Positions 1 to 8,345 of a DNA stretch of 64,000 nucleotides are shown here, in pieces. Made by a program: the position numbers and the translations under genes. The stretch is from Sandarakinorhabdus sp. (GTDB taxonomy: Bacteria > Pseudomonadota > Alphaproteobacteria > Sphingomonadales > Sphingomonadaceae), in assembly GCA_020692215.1 (NCBI GenBank), contig JAIMKW010000001.1, positions 966,442 to 1,030,441 of the forward strand, given 5' to 3'. The notes under the pieces are model-generated. The model saw only the letters and a program-made list of their open reading frames with translations. It made no database searches and was not told where the DNA came from. How positions within the stretch are numbered: position 1 is the stretch's first letter; every line of letters starts with the position of its first letter.

Positions 1-72
1 GGGGCATTTGATTGGGACGCCATCAACGATGCCGTGATCGACCGCTATGGCGCGATCCTGGGGCACCCCTGA
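1..72 (+). CDS. C-terminal end of an unidentified protein
   Basis: The window opens inside a reading frame in frame 1 that ends with TGA at 70-72. The last 23 residues are GAFDWDAINDAVIDRYGAIL followed by GHP. I do not recognise the family from this short tail. Its reading direction matches that of the tmRNA and sspB downstream, so it is the upstream neighbour of ssrA. It does not resemble the end of DapA, a common neighbour of ssrA in other alphaproteobacteria. Confidence 0.6.
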   Translation, partial: GAFDWDAINDAVIDRYGAILGHP

Positions 73-94
73 ACCTCTTTTCGCGGCCGGGGCT

Positions 95-460
95 TCAAAG
101 AGAGCCTACAAGCGCCTATATCAGTTGTGCCGCCTTCGGGCGGAGATGGCGATGAATGATGCCGTGAAATAGGTGCAGCGGACCCGGGGGCAGTACCCGG
201 CGGCTCCACCATATGTCCTCGCAAGGCCCCCAGGTGCGAAGCATCGCGGGGCCGCGCCAGGGAATATGATGGGGCCGAACCAGGATAGACGTGTTCTGAA
301 AGACGGTATTTTTGCCCGGCCTGAATGAGCCGTTAAACCGTTCAAAACCTACAAATGCCAACGATAACGAGGCATTTGCGATTGCTGCGTAACTGAGACC
401 CCACAAGGTCTGGTTATAACGCTTGAGCAGGGTCGGGCCGAACCCGGTAACAGAATCGGA
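95..460 (+). ncRNA. ssrA: Circularly permuted two-piece tmRNA (alpha-type)
   Basis: tmRNA rescues stalled ribosomes and tags the nascent protein for proteolysis. The gene order is permuted: the acceptor piece comes first and ends in CCA at 209-211, and the coding piece starts at about 271. The acceptor stem pairs GGGGCCG (271-277) with CGGCTCC (201-207). Its third pair is G·U, the hallmark of alanyl-tRNA synthetase recognition. The T arm is CCGGG/CCCGG (184-188/196-200) with the divergent loop GGCAGTA. The tag reading frame runs from GCC at 357 to TAA at 390-392 and encodes ANDNEAFAIAA, two residues shorter than I recall for Caulobacter. The segment of about 212-270 should be removed during maturation. 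The outer ends are approximate. Confidence 0.9.
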
Positions 461-472
461 CACCGGCGGTTT

Positions 473-508
473 GGGGAGCACCGAGCAACAGAAGCTCCCC
501 GCCTTTCT
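473..508 (+). terminator. Possible terminator of ssrA
   Basis: GGGGAGC (473-479) can pair with GCTCCCC (494-500) around a 14-nt loop, followed by a pyrimidine-rich GCCTTTCT. It lies just after the tmRNA coding piece and before sspB. The long loop and weak T-run keep confidence modest; it could instead be part of the 3' tmRNA precursor. Confidence 0.45.
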
Positions 509-613
509 ATTTCGCCGGAACCGGCATTTCGGACTTCATCGGGCTTGACGCATTTGGCCTGCCGGGCCACTTGGAAGCCTCCAATCGAAATGGAGCGTCC
601 GAGAATCCGAGCC

Positions 614-1093
614 ATGACCGAACCGCCGGAAAACCAGGAACCGCCCGACAGCCTCATCCCCTATGATGAGATTGTTCAGGATAGCCTGCGCGGTGTCGTG
701 CGCCGGGTGCTGAGCGACGTTGCCGCTTCTGGCGGGCTTCCGGGTGGGCATCATTTCTTCATTGCGTTCCGCACCCGCTATCCCGGCGTCGATATGCCCA
801 AGCATCTGCTGGAGCGCTATCCCGACGAGATGACGGTGGTGATCCAGCATCGCTATTGGGACCTGGCGGTTGAAGACGATCATTTCGAAGTGGGGCTGAC
901 CTTCAATCAGGTGCCGGCGAAGCTGTATATCCCCTACAAGGCCATATCGGGTTTCGTGGACCCGGCGGTGAACTTTGCCCTGCAGTTCGTGGTGACCATG
1001 CCCGAGGTGGAGACGGCAGAGCCCGAAGCGCCCGTGGTGGAGGGGGAGCCGGGCTCCAACGTCGTCAGCTTCGATTTCAAGCGCAAGAAGTAG
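614..1093 (+). CDS. sspB: SspB-type ClpXP adaptor
   Basis: A 159-residue SspB family protein. SspB dimers bind ssrA-tagged substrates and deliver them to ClpXP in the cytoplasm. The core from about residue 15 to 125 has the SspB pattern (YDEIVQDSLRGVV, then GGLPGGHHFFIAF and the RYPDEMTVVIQH strand). A variable acidic linker leads to a basic tail, VVSFDFKRKK, resembling the ClpX-docking tail of alphaproteobacterial SspB. I chose ATG 614 because the family begins shortly before LIPYDEI; in-frame ATGs at 545 and 590 would add an unrelated N-terminus. The gene lies about 220 bp after the tmRNA tag frame, so the tag and its reader are neighbours. It is followed directly by fumC with no gap. Confidence 0.9.
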   Translation: MTEPPENQEPPDSLIPYDEIVQDSLRGVVRRVLSDVAASGGLPGGHHFFIAFRTRYPGVDMPKHLLERYPDEMTVVIQHRYWDLAVEDDHFEVGLTFNQVPAKLYIPYKAISGFVDPAVNFALQFVVTMPEVETAEPEAPVVEGEPGSNVVSFDFKRKK

Positions 1094-2476
1094 GTGCGCG
1101 AGGAGGCCGACAGCATGGGCACCGTGCAGGTGCCGGACTCGGCCTATTGGGGAGCGCAGACCCAGCGATCCATCGGGAATTTCCCCATCGGAGAGGATGC
1201 CGGCGAGCGGATGCCGCTTGCGTTGGTGCATGCCCTGGGGCTGGTGAAGCAGGCGGCTGCGCGCGTGAACCGGGCGCACGGGCTTGCGGCTGACCTTGCC
1301 GACGCGATCGAGGCTGCTGCGGCTGAATTGGTGGCTGGCAAGCTGGACGCGCATTTTCCGCTGGTGGTGTGGCAGACCGGATCTGGCACCCAGACCAACA
1401 TGAATGTGAACGAGGTGATTGCGGGGCGCGCCAACGAGATGCTGACGGGCGTGCGTGGCGGCAAACGCCCGGTTCACCCCAATGATCATGTGAACCGCTC
1501 GCAAAGCTCCAACGACAGTTTCCCGACCGCCATGCATATCGCCGTGGCGATGGAACTGCGCGGGCGGCTGCTGCCAGCCCTGCGCGGCATGGCGGTGGCG
1601 TTCCGCGCCCACGAAGCCGGCTGGAGCGGGATCGTGAAGATTGGTCGGACGCATCTGATGGACGCCACCCCGCTGACGCTGGGGCAGGAGGCTTCGGCCT
1701 GGGCGCAGACGTGCGAAGACGGTGCGCAGCGGGTGGTGGATTTGTGGCCGCGCCTGCGGCGGCTGGCGCAGGGGGGAACCGCTGTGGGCACCGGGCTGAA
1801 CGCGCCAGCGGGCTTTGGCGAGGATTTCGTGGCGGCCCTGACGCAGATCAGTGGCGGCATCCCATGGGAGAGTGCGCCCAACAAATTCGAGGCGCTGGCG
1901 ACCCATGACAGCATGGTGGAAGTTTCGGGCGTGCTTACGACCATCGCAGCGGGCTTCGGCAAGATTGCGAATGATGTCCGGCTGTTGGGCTCGGGCCCGC
2001 GCGCGGGACTGGGCGAGATTTCCCTGCCCGCAAACGAGCCTGGCAGCTCCATCATGCCCGGCAAGGTGAACCCGACGCAGGCTGAGGCGCTGTCCATGGT
2101 GTGCGCGCAGGTGATCGGCAACGGGGTGGCAGTGACGACGGGCGCGCTGCAGGGGCATTTGCAGCTCAACGTGTTCAAGCCGATGATCGCGCACAATGTG
2201 CTGCGCTCAATCCGGCTGCTGGCCGATGCGATCGAGAGCTTCCGTGTGCGCTGCGTGGAGGGGCTCGCGCCGGTGCCGGCCAGGATTGCTGATATGGTTG
2301 AGCGGTCGTTGATGCTGGTGACGGCGCTGGTGCCGGAAATCGGCTATGACAAGGCGGCTGAAATTGCCGGGGTGGCGCACAGGGAAGGAACAACATTGCT
2401 GGAAGCGGGGTTGAAGCTGGGGCATATCACAGAGGCGCAATTCCGCCGGCTGGTGCGGCCGGAGCAGATGGTTTGA
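1094..2476 (+). CDS. fumC: Fumarate hydratase class II
   Basis: Fumarase C converts fumarate to L-malate in the TCA cycle (cytosolic homotetramer, no iron-sulfur cluster). The 460 residues match the usual length. Visible motifs are the substrate-binding GSGTQTNMNVNE, HPNDHVNRSQSSND, and the lyase-family signature GSSIMPGKVNP near residue 315. The start is a GTG that begins on the base after the sspB stop codon. An early start is required because the family begins only a few residues before DSMGTVQVP. The zero-gap junction with sspB and the overlap with gmk indicate one transcript with translational coupling. Confidence 0.95.
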   Translation: MREEADSMGTVQVPDSAYWGAQTQRSIGNFPIGEDAGERMPLALVHALGLVKQAAARVNRAHGLAADLADAIEAAAAELVAGKLDAHFPLVVWQTGSGTQTNMNVNEVIAGRANEMLTGVRGGKRPVHPNDHVNRSQSSNDSFPTAMHIAVAMELRGRLLPALRGMAVAFRAHEAGWSGIVKIGRTHLMDATPLTLGQEASAWAQTCEDGAQRVVDLWPRLRRLAQGGTAVGTGLNAPAGFGEDFVAALTQISGGIPWESAPNKFEALATHDSMVEVSGVLTTIAAGFGKIANDVRLLGSGPRAGLGEISLPANEPGSSIMPGKVNPTQAEALSMVCAQVIGNGVAVTTGALQGHLQLNVFKPMIAHNVLRSIRLLADAIESFRVRCVEGLAPVPARIADMVERSLMLVTALVPEIGYDKAAEIAGVAHREGTTLLEAGLKLGHITEAQFRRLVRPEQMV

Positions 2477-3114
2477 GCGCGCCTTCGCAGGGCAGGCGGG
2501 GGCTGATGCTGGTGCTGTCGTCGCCATCGGGCGCTGGCAAGACGACCATGTCGAAGCGGCTGCTGGCGGGAGACCCGCAGATATCGCTTTCGGTTTCGGC
2601 AACCACCCGCACACCGCGTGTAGGCGAGATGGACGGGCACGACTATCATTTCGTGAACAACGCGCAATTCGATGGCCTGGTGGCGACAGGGCAGCTGCTG
2701 GAATGGGCGCATGTCTTCGGCAACCGCTATGGCACACCGCGGGGCCCGGTGGACAATGCGCTTTCGGAAGGGCGGGATATCCTGTTCGATATCGACTGGC
2801 AGGGCACGCAGCAGCTGCGGCAATCGCAGGCGGGTGGCGACCTTGTTTCGATCTTCCTGCTGCCGCCGAGCCTCGATGAACTGCACAATCGCCTGAAATC
2901 CCGGGCAGCCGACCCCGAGCATGTGATCACCAGCCGGATGAGCCGGGCGGCGGACGAGATCAGCCATTGGGCGGAATATGACTATATTCTGGTGAACGAC
3001 GATCCAGGGCAGTGCCTGCACGAGATTCGCTCCATCCTGACAGCAGAGCGGCTGCGACGCGAGCGGCAGCGGGGACTTGCGGCTTTTGTCAGGGATCTGC
3101 TGGCTGGCGAATGA
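2473..3114 (+). CDS. gmk: Guanylate kinase
   Basis: Phosphorylates GMP to GDP with ATP in nucleotide metabolism. The 213 residues include the P-loop SSPSGAGKTT near residue 16, the GMP-binding region around YHFVNNAQFD and the lid region, as in the guanylate kinase family. The likely start is TTG 2473, which overlaps the fumC stop (TTTGA) and has GGAG about 8 nt upstream. Starting at the next ATG (2506) would remove RRGLMLVL, which is conserved in alphaproteobacterial homologues as I recall them. The gene is the last of the sspB-fumC-gmk run. Confidence 0.93.
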   Translation: MSAPSQGRRGLMLVLSSPSGAGKTTMSKRLLAGDPQISLSVSATTRTPRVGEMDGHDYHFVNNAQFDGLVATGQLLEWAHVFGNRYGTPRGPVDNALSEGRDILFDIDWQGTQQLRQSQAGGDLVSIFLLPPSLDELHNRLKSRAADPEHVITSRMSRAADEISHWAEYDYILVNDDPGQCLHEIRSILTAERLRRERQRGLAAFVRDLLAGE

Positions 3115-3207
3115 GCCTGTTCCCGTTGTTGAAACATAGTGTGATATAGCGTGTGTTTGCGGCGTCTGTCTGCTGCCGGGGTCGTGGTGACGTGTGGAGG
3201 AACAATA

Positions 3208-3693
3208 ATGGTAAAAGTGGTGGCATCCTGGCTTGTAGCGGTTTCCGTGGCTGCAATTCCGGTTTCCGCGATGGCACAGAGCACCATCGAGCAGGTTGGA
3301 AAATCGGCTGGAAACATGGTCGAAAAGCCGCTGAAGGATGCCAACCTCATCAAGGATGAAATCCCGTCCGAGCTGCTGGAGATCATGGACAAGCCCTATT
3401 CCATGGTCGGGCTGAGGACTTGCGCGCAGTTCAAGGCCGAGATCGGCAAGTTTGATACCCTGCTTGGCCCGGATGTCGATGCTGTGCAGTCCAAGAAGGG
3501 CCAATCGGCGACCGAGACCATGCTTGGGGCGGCTGAATCGGTGGTGGGCAGCCTGATCCCTGGAACCGGCCTTATCCGCAAGCTTTCAGGTGCCGAAAAG
3601 GCCGAGGAGAAAGCGAAGGCGGCCATTCTGGCCGGATCGCTTCGCCGGGCCTATATCAAGGGCCATGCCTCGGCCAAGGGCTGCAGGATCTGA
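3208..3693 (+). CDS. Small exported protein of unknown function
   Basis: A 161-residue protein beginning MVKVVASWLVAVSV, with a clear Sec signal peptide and an AMAQ cleavage site after about residue 24. The start at ATG 3208 has a good GTGGAGG ribosome site 8 nt upstream; a longer in-frame start at 3151 would bury the signal peptide. The mature part is mostly helical with a short hydrophobic, glycine-rich segment (VVGSLIPGTGLI) and a lysine/alanine-rich end. Only two cysteines are visible (in TCAQF and GCRI), which might form a disulfide in the periplasm. I do not recognise the family. Confidence 0.7.
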   Translation: MVKVVASWLVAVSVAAIPVSAMAQSTIEQVGKSAGNMVEKPLKDANLIKDEIPSELLEIMDKPYSMVGLRTCAQFKAEIGKFDTLLGPDVDAVQSKKGQSATETMLGAAESVVGSLIPGTGLIRKLSGAEKAEEKAKAAILAGSLRRAYIKGHASAKGCRI

Positions 3694-3703
3694 CAGGCAG
3701 CAT

Positions 3704-3737
3704 CGGCCGGGCTGATCCGCGAAGGGCGGCCCGGCCG
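3704..3737. terminator. Bidirectional hairpin between convergent genes
   Basis: CGGCCGGGC (3704-3712) pairs perfectly with GCCCGGCCG (3729-3737) around a 16-nt loop. It sits in the 54-bp gap between the exported protein gene and the convergent acyl-CoA dehydrogenase gene. No T-run follows on either strand, so its terminator role is inferred from position. Confidence 0.5.
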
Positions 3738-3747
3738 GTTCGCGGCC

Positions 3748-4890
3748 CTAGATGCTGCGGCCGATCAGTTCGCGCATGATTTCCGATGTGCCGCCATAGA
3801 TGCGCTGCACACGGGCATCGCGCCACAGGCGGGCGATGGGATATTCGTTCATATAGCCCGCGCCGCCGTGCAACTGGAGCGCTGCATCGCAGATTTCCCA
3901 CTGCAGTTCGGTGTGCCATAGCTTGGCTGCAGCGCCCTCATAGGCATCGAGTTCACCCTTCATGTGCTTGGTGAGGCACACATCGAGGTGCGCCCAGCCG
4001 ACCTGGAGCTTGGCCTTGAGATCGGCCAGAACGAAGCGGGTGTTCTGGAAATCGAAGATGGTCTTCCCGAACGCCTTGCGATCCTTCACGAATTTCACGG
4101 CCTCATCAAAAGCGCGCTGGGCGCCGCCCATGGCTGAAATCGCGATGCCGAGCCGCTCCTGGGGAAGTTGGCTCATGAGGTAGATGAACCCCTTGTTTTC
4201 CTCGCCAAGGCAGTTGGTGATGGGAACGCGCACATCCTCGAAGAACAGTTCCGACGTATCAGCCGAATTCTGGCCGACCTTGTCGAGATTGCGGCCCTTG
4301 CTGAAGCCCTTGGTGCCGGCATCGACGAGAATCAGGCTGGTGCCCTTTGCGCCCTTGTCCGGATCGGTCTTGGCGACCACGATCACCATGTCGCAATTCT
4401 GGCCGTTGGTGATGTAGGTTTTCGAGCCGTTGATCACGAAATGGTTGCCATCGCGCTTTGCCGTGGTGCGGATGCCCTGCAGGTCGGACCCAGCGCCAGG
4501 TTCCGTCATGGCGATGGCGGTGATGCATTCACCAGAGATCATTTTCGGGAGATATTTTGCCTTCTGCTCATCCGAGCCATAGGTCACGATATATTCGGCG
4601 ACGATGTCGGACTGGAGCGTGATGCCTGCCGACGAGCCGGCGTAGGCCAGTTCCTCGTCGATGACGGCATTGTAGCCAAAATCGAGCCCGAGGCCGCCAA
4701 ATTCTTCGGGAACGGTGGGGCACAGCAGGCCGGCTTCGCCGCAGGCCAGCCAGAATTTCCGGTCGACAAGGCCATCTTCTTCCCAGCGATCGAGATTGGG
4801 CTCCAGTTCCTTGGCGAAGAATTTCCGGACCTGATCGCGGAAGGCTTCATGGTCTGCGTTGAAGGCGGTGCGCCGGCTGGTATCGATCAT
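3748..4890 (-). CDS. Acyl-CoA dehydrogenase, long-chain type
   Basis: A 380-residue FAD enzyme of the acyl-CoA dehydrogenase family, forming the alpha,beta double bond of an acyl-CoA and passing electrons to ETF. It has the N-terminal helical domain, the central ITAIAMTEPGAGSDLQGI strand region and the C-terminal LHGGAGYMNEYPIARL. The usual YEGT catalytic glutamate is replaced (RIYGGTSEI). A glutamate in LPQERLGIA is at the place used by long-chain and isovaleryl-CoA dehydrogenases, so the enzyme is probably active and LCAD-like. ATG 4890 is preceded by AAGGAG. The substrate is not predictable; the TonB receptor lies upstream on the same strand. Confidence 0.9.
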   Translation of the reverse strand: MIDTSRRTAFNADHEAFRDQVRKFFAKELEPNLDRWEEDGLVDRKFWLACGEAGLLCPTVPEEFGGLGLDFGYNAVIDEELAYAGSSAGITLQSDIVAEYIVTYGSDEQKAKYLPKMISGECITAIAMTEPGAGSDLQGIRTTAKRDGNHFVINGSKTYITNGQNCDMVIVVAKTDPDKGAKGTSLILVDAGTKGFSKGRNLDKVGQNSADTSELFFEDVRVPITNCLGEENKGFIYLMSQLPQERLGIAISAMGGAQRAFDEAVKFVKDRKAFGKTIFDFQNTRFVLADLKAKLQVGWAHLDVCLTKHMKGELDAYEGAAAKLWHTELQWEICDAALQLHGGAGYMNEYPIARLWRDARVQRIYGGTSEIMRELIGRSI

Positions 4891-5026
4891 GCGTTCATGC
4901 TCCTTGCTGCAAAGAGCGATGCCATGGTTTCACCCGTGGGGAACCTGTTTGCGGTGGGAGGGTGGTGCATCTGGGATGCGCTGAAAGGGGCTGGCCACCA
5001 CCATGAAACAGACCGCCATGAAACAG

Positions 5027-5053
5027 AAAGGGCGGGGTTGAACCCCGCCCTTT
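5027..5053 (-). terminator. Rho-independent-type hairpin after the TonB receptor gene
   Basis: AAAGGGCGGGG (5027-5037) and CCCCGCCCTTT (5043-5053) form a perfect 11-bp stem with a 5-nt loop, ending in T-rich bases on both strands. It lies 44 bp past the stop of the receptor gene. Two copies of CCATGAAACAGA (5001-5012 and 5016-5027) lie immediately beside it. Confidence 0.8.
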
Positions 5054-5096
5054 CCATGCTCGTCGATTTGATTCGACGGTCTGCTGAATTTGCAGC

Positions 5097-8000
5097 CTAG
5101 AACTTCGCGTCGACGCCGACATAGAAGAAGCGGCCGGTGTTGGTGAAGATGGAGTCTCCAGCGCCAGTGCCCAGAAGGTCACGCGGCGGAAGAGCACCGC
5201 CCACATTGTCGACACCAAGGTAGAAACGCTTCTCGCTGCCCAGGCTCTTTTCGATCCGGATGTCGTGATAGGTGTAGCTTGGGTAGAACACATCCGGGAA
5301 GGCATCGAGGTTCGTTGGCGGGCGGCCCTGCACCGAATTCTGCTGCTCGAACGTGCCGACAGTCTGCTTCCCGACGTAGCGCATGTTCCAGCCGAGGTTC
5401 CAGGTCTTGTAGCCCAGGTTCAGCCGGAGTTGTGCTGCCACTTCCGGATCACCAAGCGCGAACTTCTGCTGGGTGATGCGATCCGGCTCGGTCAGCGAGG
5501 TGAAGAAGTTCCGGTCGATCAGGTAGGCCACGATGGCCCGTGCGCCGAAGCTCCAGTCACCCTGGCTCGGGTAGGTGTAGCTCAAGTCGAAATCGATACC
5601 CTTGGTGCGCTGGCGGGCATAGTTGAACGGCCCTTGCAGGAAGGAGCTTCCGGTGATGGGGAAGTTCGCCACGTCGCCCGCATGCTGGACATTCTGCTGG
5701 CCTGCAAAGGTTCCGTTGGGGTTGCGGTTGATGGCCTGGCAGAACTGGTTGTTGATGCCATCAGGGCTATCGTAGCACTGGTTGATGATGGTTTGTGCTG
5801 CGATGGTGTTGATCGCATTCTCCAGTTCGATGTCATAATAATCGACCGAGAGTATGAGCCCCGGCACGAAGCGCGGCCGGATGAGGGCGCCGACGGTCCA
5901 GCTTGTGGACTGTTCTTCCACCAGGTTGGGGTTGCCACCGTTGAGCCCGGAAATGCCGGATTGTGGCCGGTTGGTGAAGGGCTCTGTGGTCGTCACCCCG
6001 CCGATCGTGAAGGTCTGCGTTGTCGGAACACCGGCTGCGGCGCAGTTGGCTACCCGGTTCGGGTTGTTGTTGATATTCTGCTGGCCGCAAGGATCCGCCA
6101 GACCATTCAGAAAGGTCTGCGACTGGGCGGAGAAGAGATCCGACATGGTTGGCGCCCGGATGGACCGCGCCCAGCTACCACGAATGCGGATATCTTCAAC
6201 CGGAGACCAGATGCCGCCGACGTTGAACGCCCAGACGGTGCCCGTGCCACCGACATTGTAGTTGGAGAAGCGCGTTGCGCCTTCGACGGTGAGTTCCTTG
6301 AAGAAGGGCATATCCGCCAGAATGGGCACTCGGACTTCGGCGAACCCGTCCCAGACCTTCAGCTTGGGGGGATCGAAGACGGCGATCGAGTTGAGGAACG
6401 TTCCGCCCGAGCGGGTGAATTCGTCGAATGCCGAATAGCTGCCTTCTTCACGATATTCGCCGCCGAAGGCGAAACCGATGGGGCCGCCAGGCAGCGAGAA
6501 CAGCTTGCCGAGATCGCCGGAAATCGAGCCTCCGATGTTCAGTTGGTCGGCCCATTGTTCCCGACTGGAGGTGTAGAGGAAATAATCCAGTGCGGCTCTT
6601 GATGGCGAACCAAGACCGAACATGTTGACGGGGACGCAGGCCGGATCATCGTTGGACGGATCTGCATCATTGTTGACCGCGCAAACGATTTGGCCACCCG
6701 ATCCCATCACTGCGTTCACCGAGCGGGTGAACTTGGCGAGGTTCACGTTGCCCCGGGTTTCGTAATAGGTTTCCACCCGGCCATAGTTGACGAAGGCTTC
6801 ATAGCGCCAGGTATCGAGGAAGGTGCCATCGAAGCCCGCGACGAAGCGATAGAGATCGCGCTCGTGGTTCTCTCCGCGGCCACCGAAATCGGTGTTGAAG
6901 CGCGACATGGTGAAGGTTGTCGCGCCTGGTGCAAGGCTCTGAACGAGCAGATCGCGCGCCTGGGTGGTAAGGAAGGGGTTGTTGATGGAATAGGCAGGGT
7001 TCAGCGCACCGGACGAGAAGGTCGGCTGGCCCTCCTGGATGGATTCGGTGCGGACGAACTTGCCTTCGAAGAAGAAACGGGCGGCTTCCGAGAATTCATA
7101 GGATGCGAGTAGGTTCCCGGCGTAACGAGTGACGCCAACTTGCAGCAGGCCCGTTTCGCGCAGGGTGGACCCAAGGCCGCCTTCGAAGTTGCCCGAACCG
7201 AAGGGGCGGAAATCCTGCTTGCCGATATTCTGCACCAGGTTGCCGCCGGGCTGGAAGACGAAGATGTTGCCGAATTGGGCACCGGTCGGGCTGAACACGC
7301 CCGAGCAGTTGAGCGCCCGGCGTTCGGGCGATCCAGTGCAGGCAGATGTGAAGGCACCACCGGTTGAAATGCCGGCATTCTTGATGCCCGATGTCAGTGT
7401 CGTGTCGGGGATACCGTTTCCGCTGGCCGGCTCGGGTGTGCCGCCGGGGCCGGAGAAGGCCGTGTTCTCGGTGAGCTGATATTGCGTGCGGCCGCTGTAG
7501 CCCCCCGCGAAGCTGTCGCGGTCGGTGAAGAAAAGCGGTGCCTGTTCGGAATATTCGAAGTTCACGGCGACATTGCCGCGGCCTTCGTTGAAATTCCGCC
7601 CGTAGGTGAGGCTGCCGAAGTAGGTTGGGCGATCGCCCTCGGAGGAGATGCCCACCTGGCCCCGGACGCGCAGGCCTTCGAAATCGCGCTTCATCACGAA
7701 GTTGACGACACCGGCGACGGCATCAGAGCCATAGATGGCCGAGTTGCCGCCCGTGATGACATCGACGCGCTCGACGAGATCGGTCGGGATGGTGTTGACG
7801 TCGACCGTCTGCGCACCCGGCGAAGATGTGACGTGACGGCGGCCATTTTGCAGCACCAGCGTGCGGGCCGTGCCCTGGCCGCGCAGATCGAGTGTGTTGA
7901 TGCCGGCGGTGCCGATGAAGCGGCCCGAGTTCTGCGTGGAGAAGGTTGGGCGGAAGGATGGGAGCAGGTTGATCGTATCCCCAAGCGACACTTCGCCGGT

Positions 8001-8189
8001 CTGCGTCAGCTCGGCAGCCGTCAGCGAGGTGACTGGAACCGCCGAATCCACATTGGGGCGGGCGATGCGTGAGCCGGTGACGATGATCATCTCGTCGGTT
8101 TGCGTCTCGGCAGTCGCCGCCTCTTGCGCGGTGGCAGGAGCGGCCAGGAGAGCGGCACCAGCAGCGCCGAGAAGGAGAGCAAATTTCAT
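5097..8189 (-). CDS. TonB-dependent outer-membrane receptor
   Basis: A 1030-residue TonB-dependent transporter. The signal peptide (MKFALLLGAAGAALLAAP, then ATAQ) is followed by a TonB-box-like segment DEMIIVTGSRI and a plug domain (about residues 45-160). The plug shows the typical RGQGTARTLVLQNGRR, DLVERVDVITGGNSAIYGSD and AGVVNFVMKR motifs. The rest is a beta barrel that ends in the aromatic residue needed for outer-membrane insertion (YVGVDAKF). ATG 8189 was chosen because an upstream start would precede the signal peptide with 22 unrelated residues. Substrate is unknown; large receptors of this RGQGTART type in sphingomonads are often linked to uptake of organic compounds, which fits the acyl-CoA genes on both sides. 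Confidence 0.93.
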   Translation of the reverse strand: MKFALLLGAAGAALLAAPATAQEAATAETQTDEMIIVTGSRIARPNVDSAVPVTSLTAAELTQTGEVSLGDTINLLPSFRPTFSTQNSGRFIGTAGINTLDLRGQGTARTLVLQNGRRHVTSSPGAQTVDVNTIPTDLVERVDVITGGNSAIYGSDAVAGVVNFVMKRDFEGLRVRGQVGISSEGDRPTYFGSLTYGRNFNEGRGNVAVNFEYSEQAPLFFTDRDSFAGGYSGRTQYQLTENTAFSGPGGTPEPASGNGIPDTTLTSGIKNAGISTGGAFTSACTGSPERRALNCSGVFSPTGAQFGNIFVFQPGGNLVQNIGKQDFRPFGSGNFEGGLGSTLRETGLLQVGVTRYAGNLLASYEFSEAARFFFEGKFVRTESIQEGQPTFSSGALNPAYSINNPFLTTQARDLLVQSLAPGATTFTMSRFNTDFGGRGENHERDLYRFVAGFDGTFLDTWRYEAFVNYGRVETYYETRGNVNLAKFTRSVNAVMGSGGQIVCAVNNDADPSNDDPACVPVNMFGLGSPSRAALDYFLYTSSREQWADQLNIGGSISGDLGKLFSLPGGPIGFAFGGEYREEGSYSAFDEFTRSGGTFLNSIAVFDPPKLKVWDGFAEVRVPILADMPFFKELTVEGATRFSNYNVGGTGTVWAFNVGGIWSPVEDIRIRGSWARSIRAPTMSDLFSAQSQTFLNGLADPCGQQNINNNPNRVANCAAAGVPTTQTFTIGGVTTTEPFTNRPQSGISGLNGGNPNLVEEQSTSWTVGALIRPRFVPGLILSVDYYDIELENAINTIAAQTIINQCYDSPDGINNQFCQAINRNPNGTFAGQQNVQHAGDVANFPITGSSFLQGPFNYARQRTKGIDFDLSYTYPSQGDWSFGARAIVAYLIDRNFFTSLTEPDRITQQKFALGDPEVAAQLRLNLGYKTWNLGWNMRYVGKQTVGTFEQQNSVQGRPPTNLDAFPDVFYPSYTYHDIRIEKSLGSEKRFYLGVDNVGGALPPRDLLGTGAGDSIFTNTGRFFYVGVDAKF

Positions 8190-8345
8190 GTCATCCAGCC
8201 CTTTTATGATGTTTTCGTTAAGCTGAGGTTTAGATTTGATGTTACCAAACGCCAAGCGCGTTCCTGCCGCAGGGGGGCTGAACCCCTTTCAATTGTGGCA
8301 ATGTGTGTCCGCGCCGCAACTATTGTGCTGGCCGGAAAGGGCGCT

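Noticed and set aside
536..2194. A 552-residue open frame on the minus strand
   Set aside because: It lies entirely opposite sspB and fumC, which have clear families. Its composition (His/Arg/Gln-rich) is that of an antisense shadow in GC-rich DNA.
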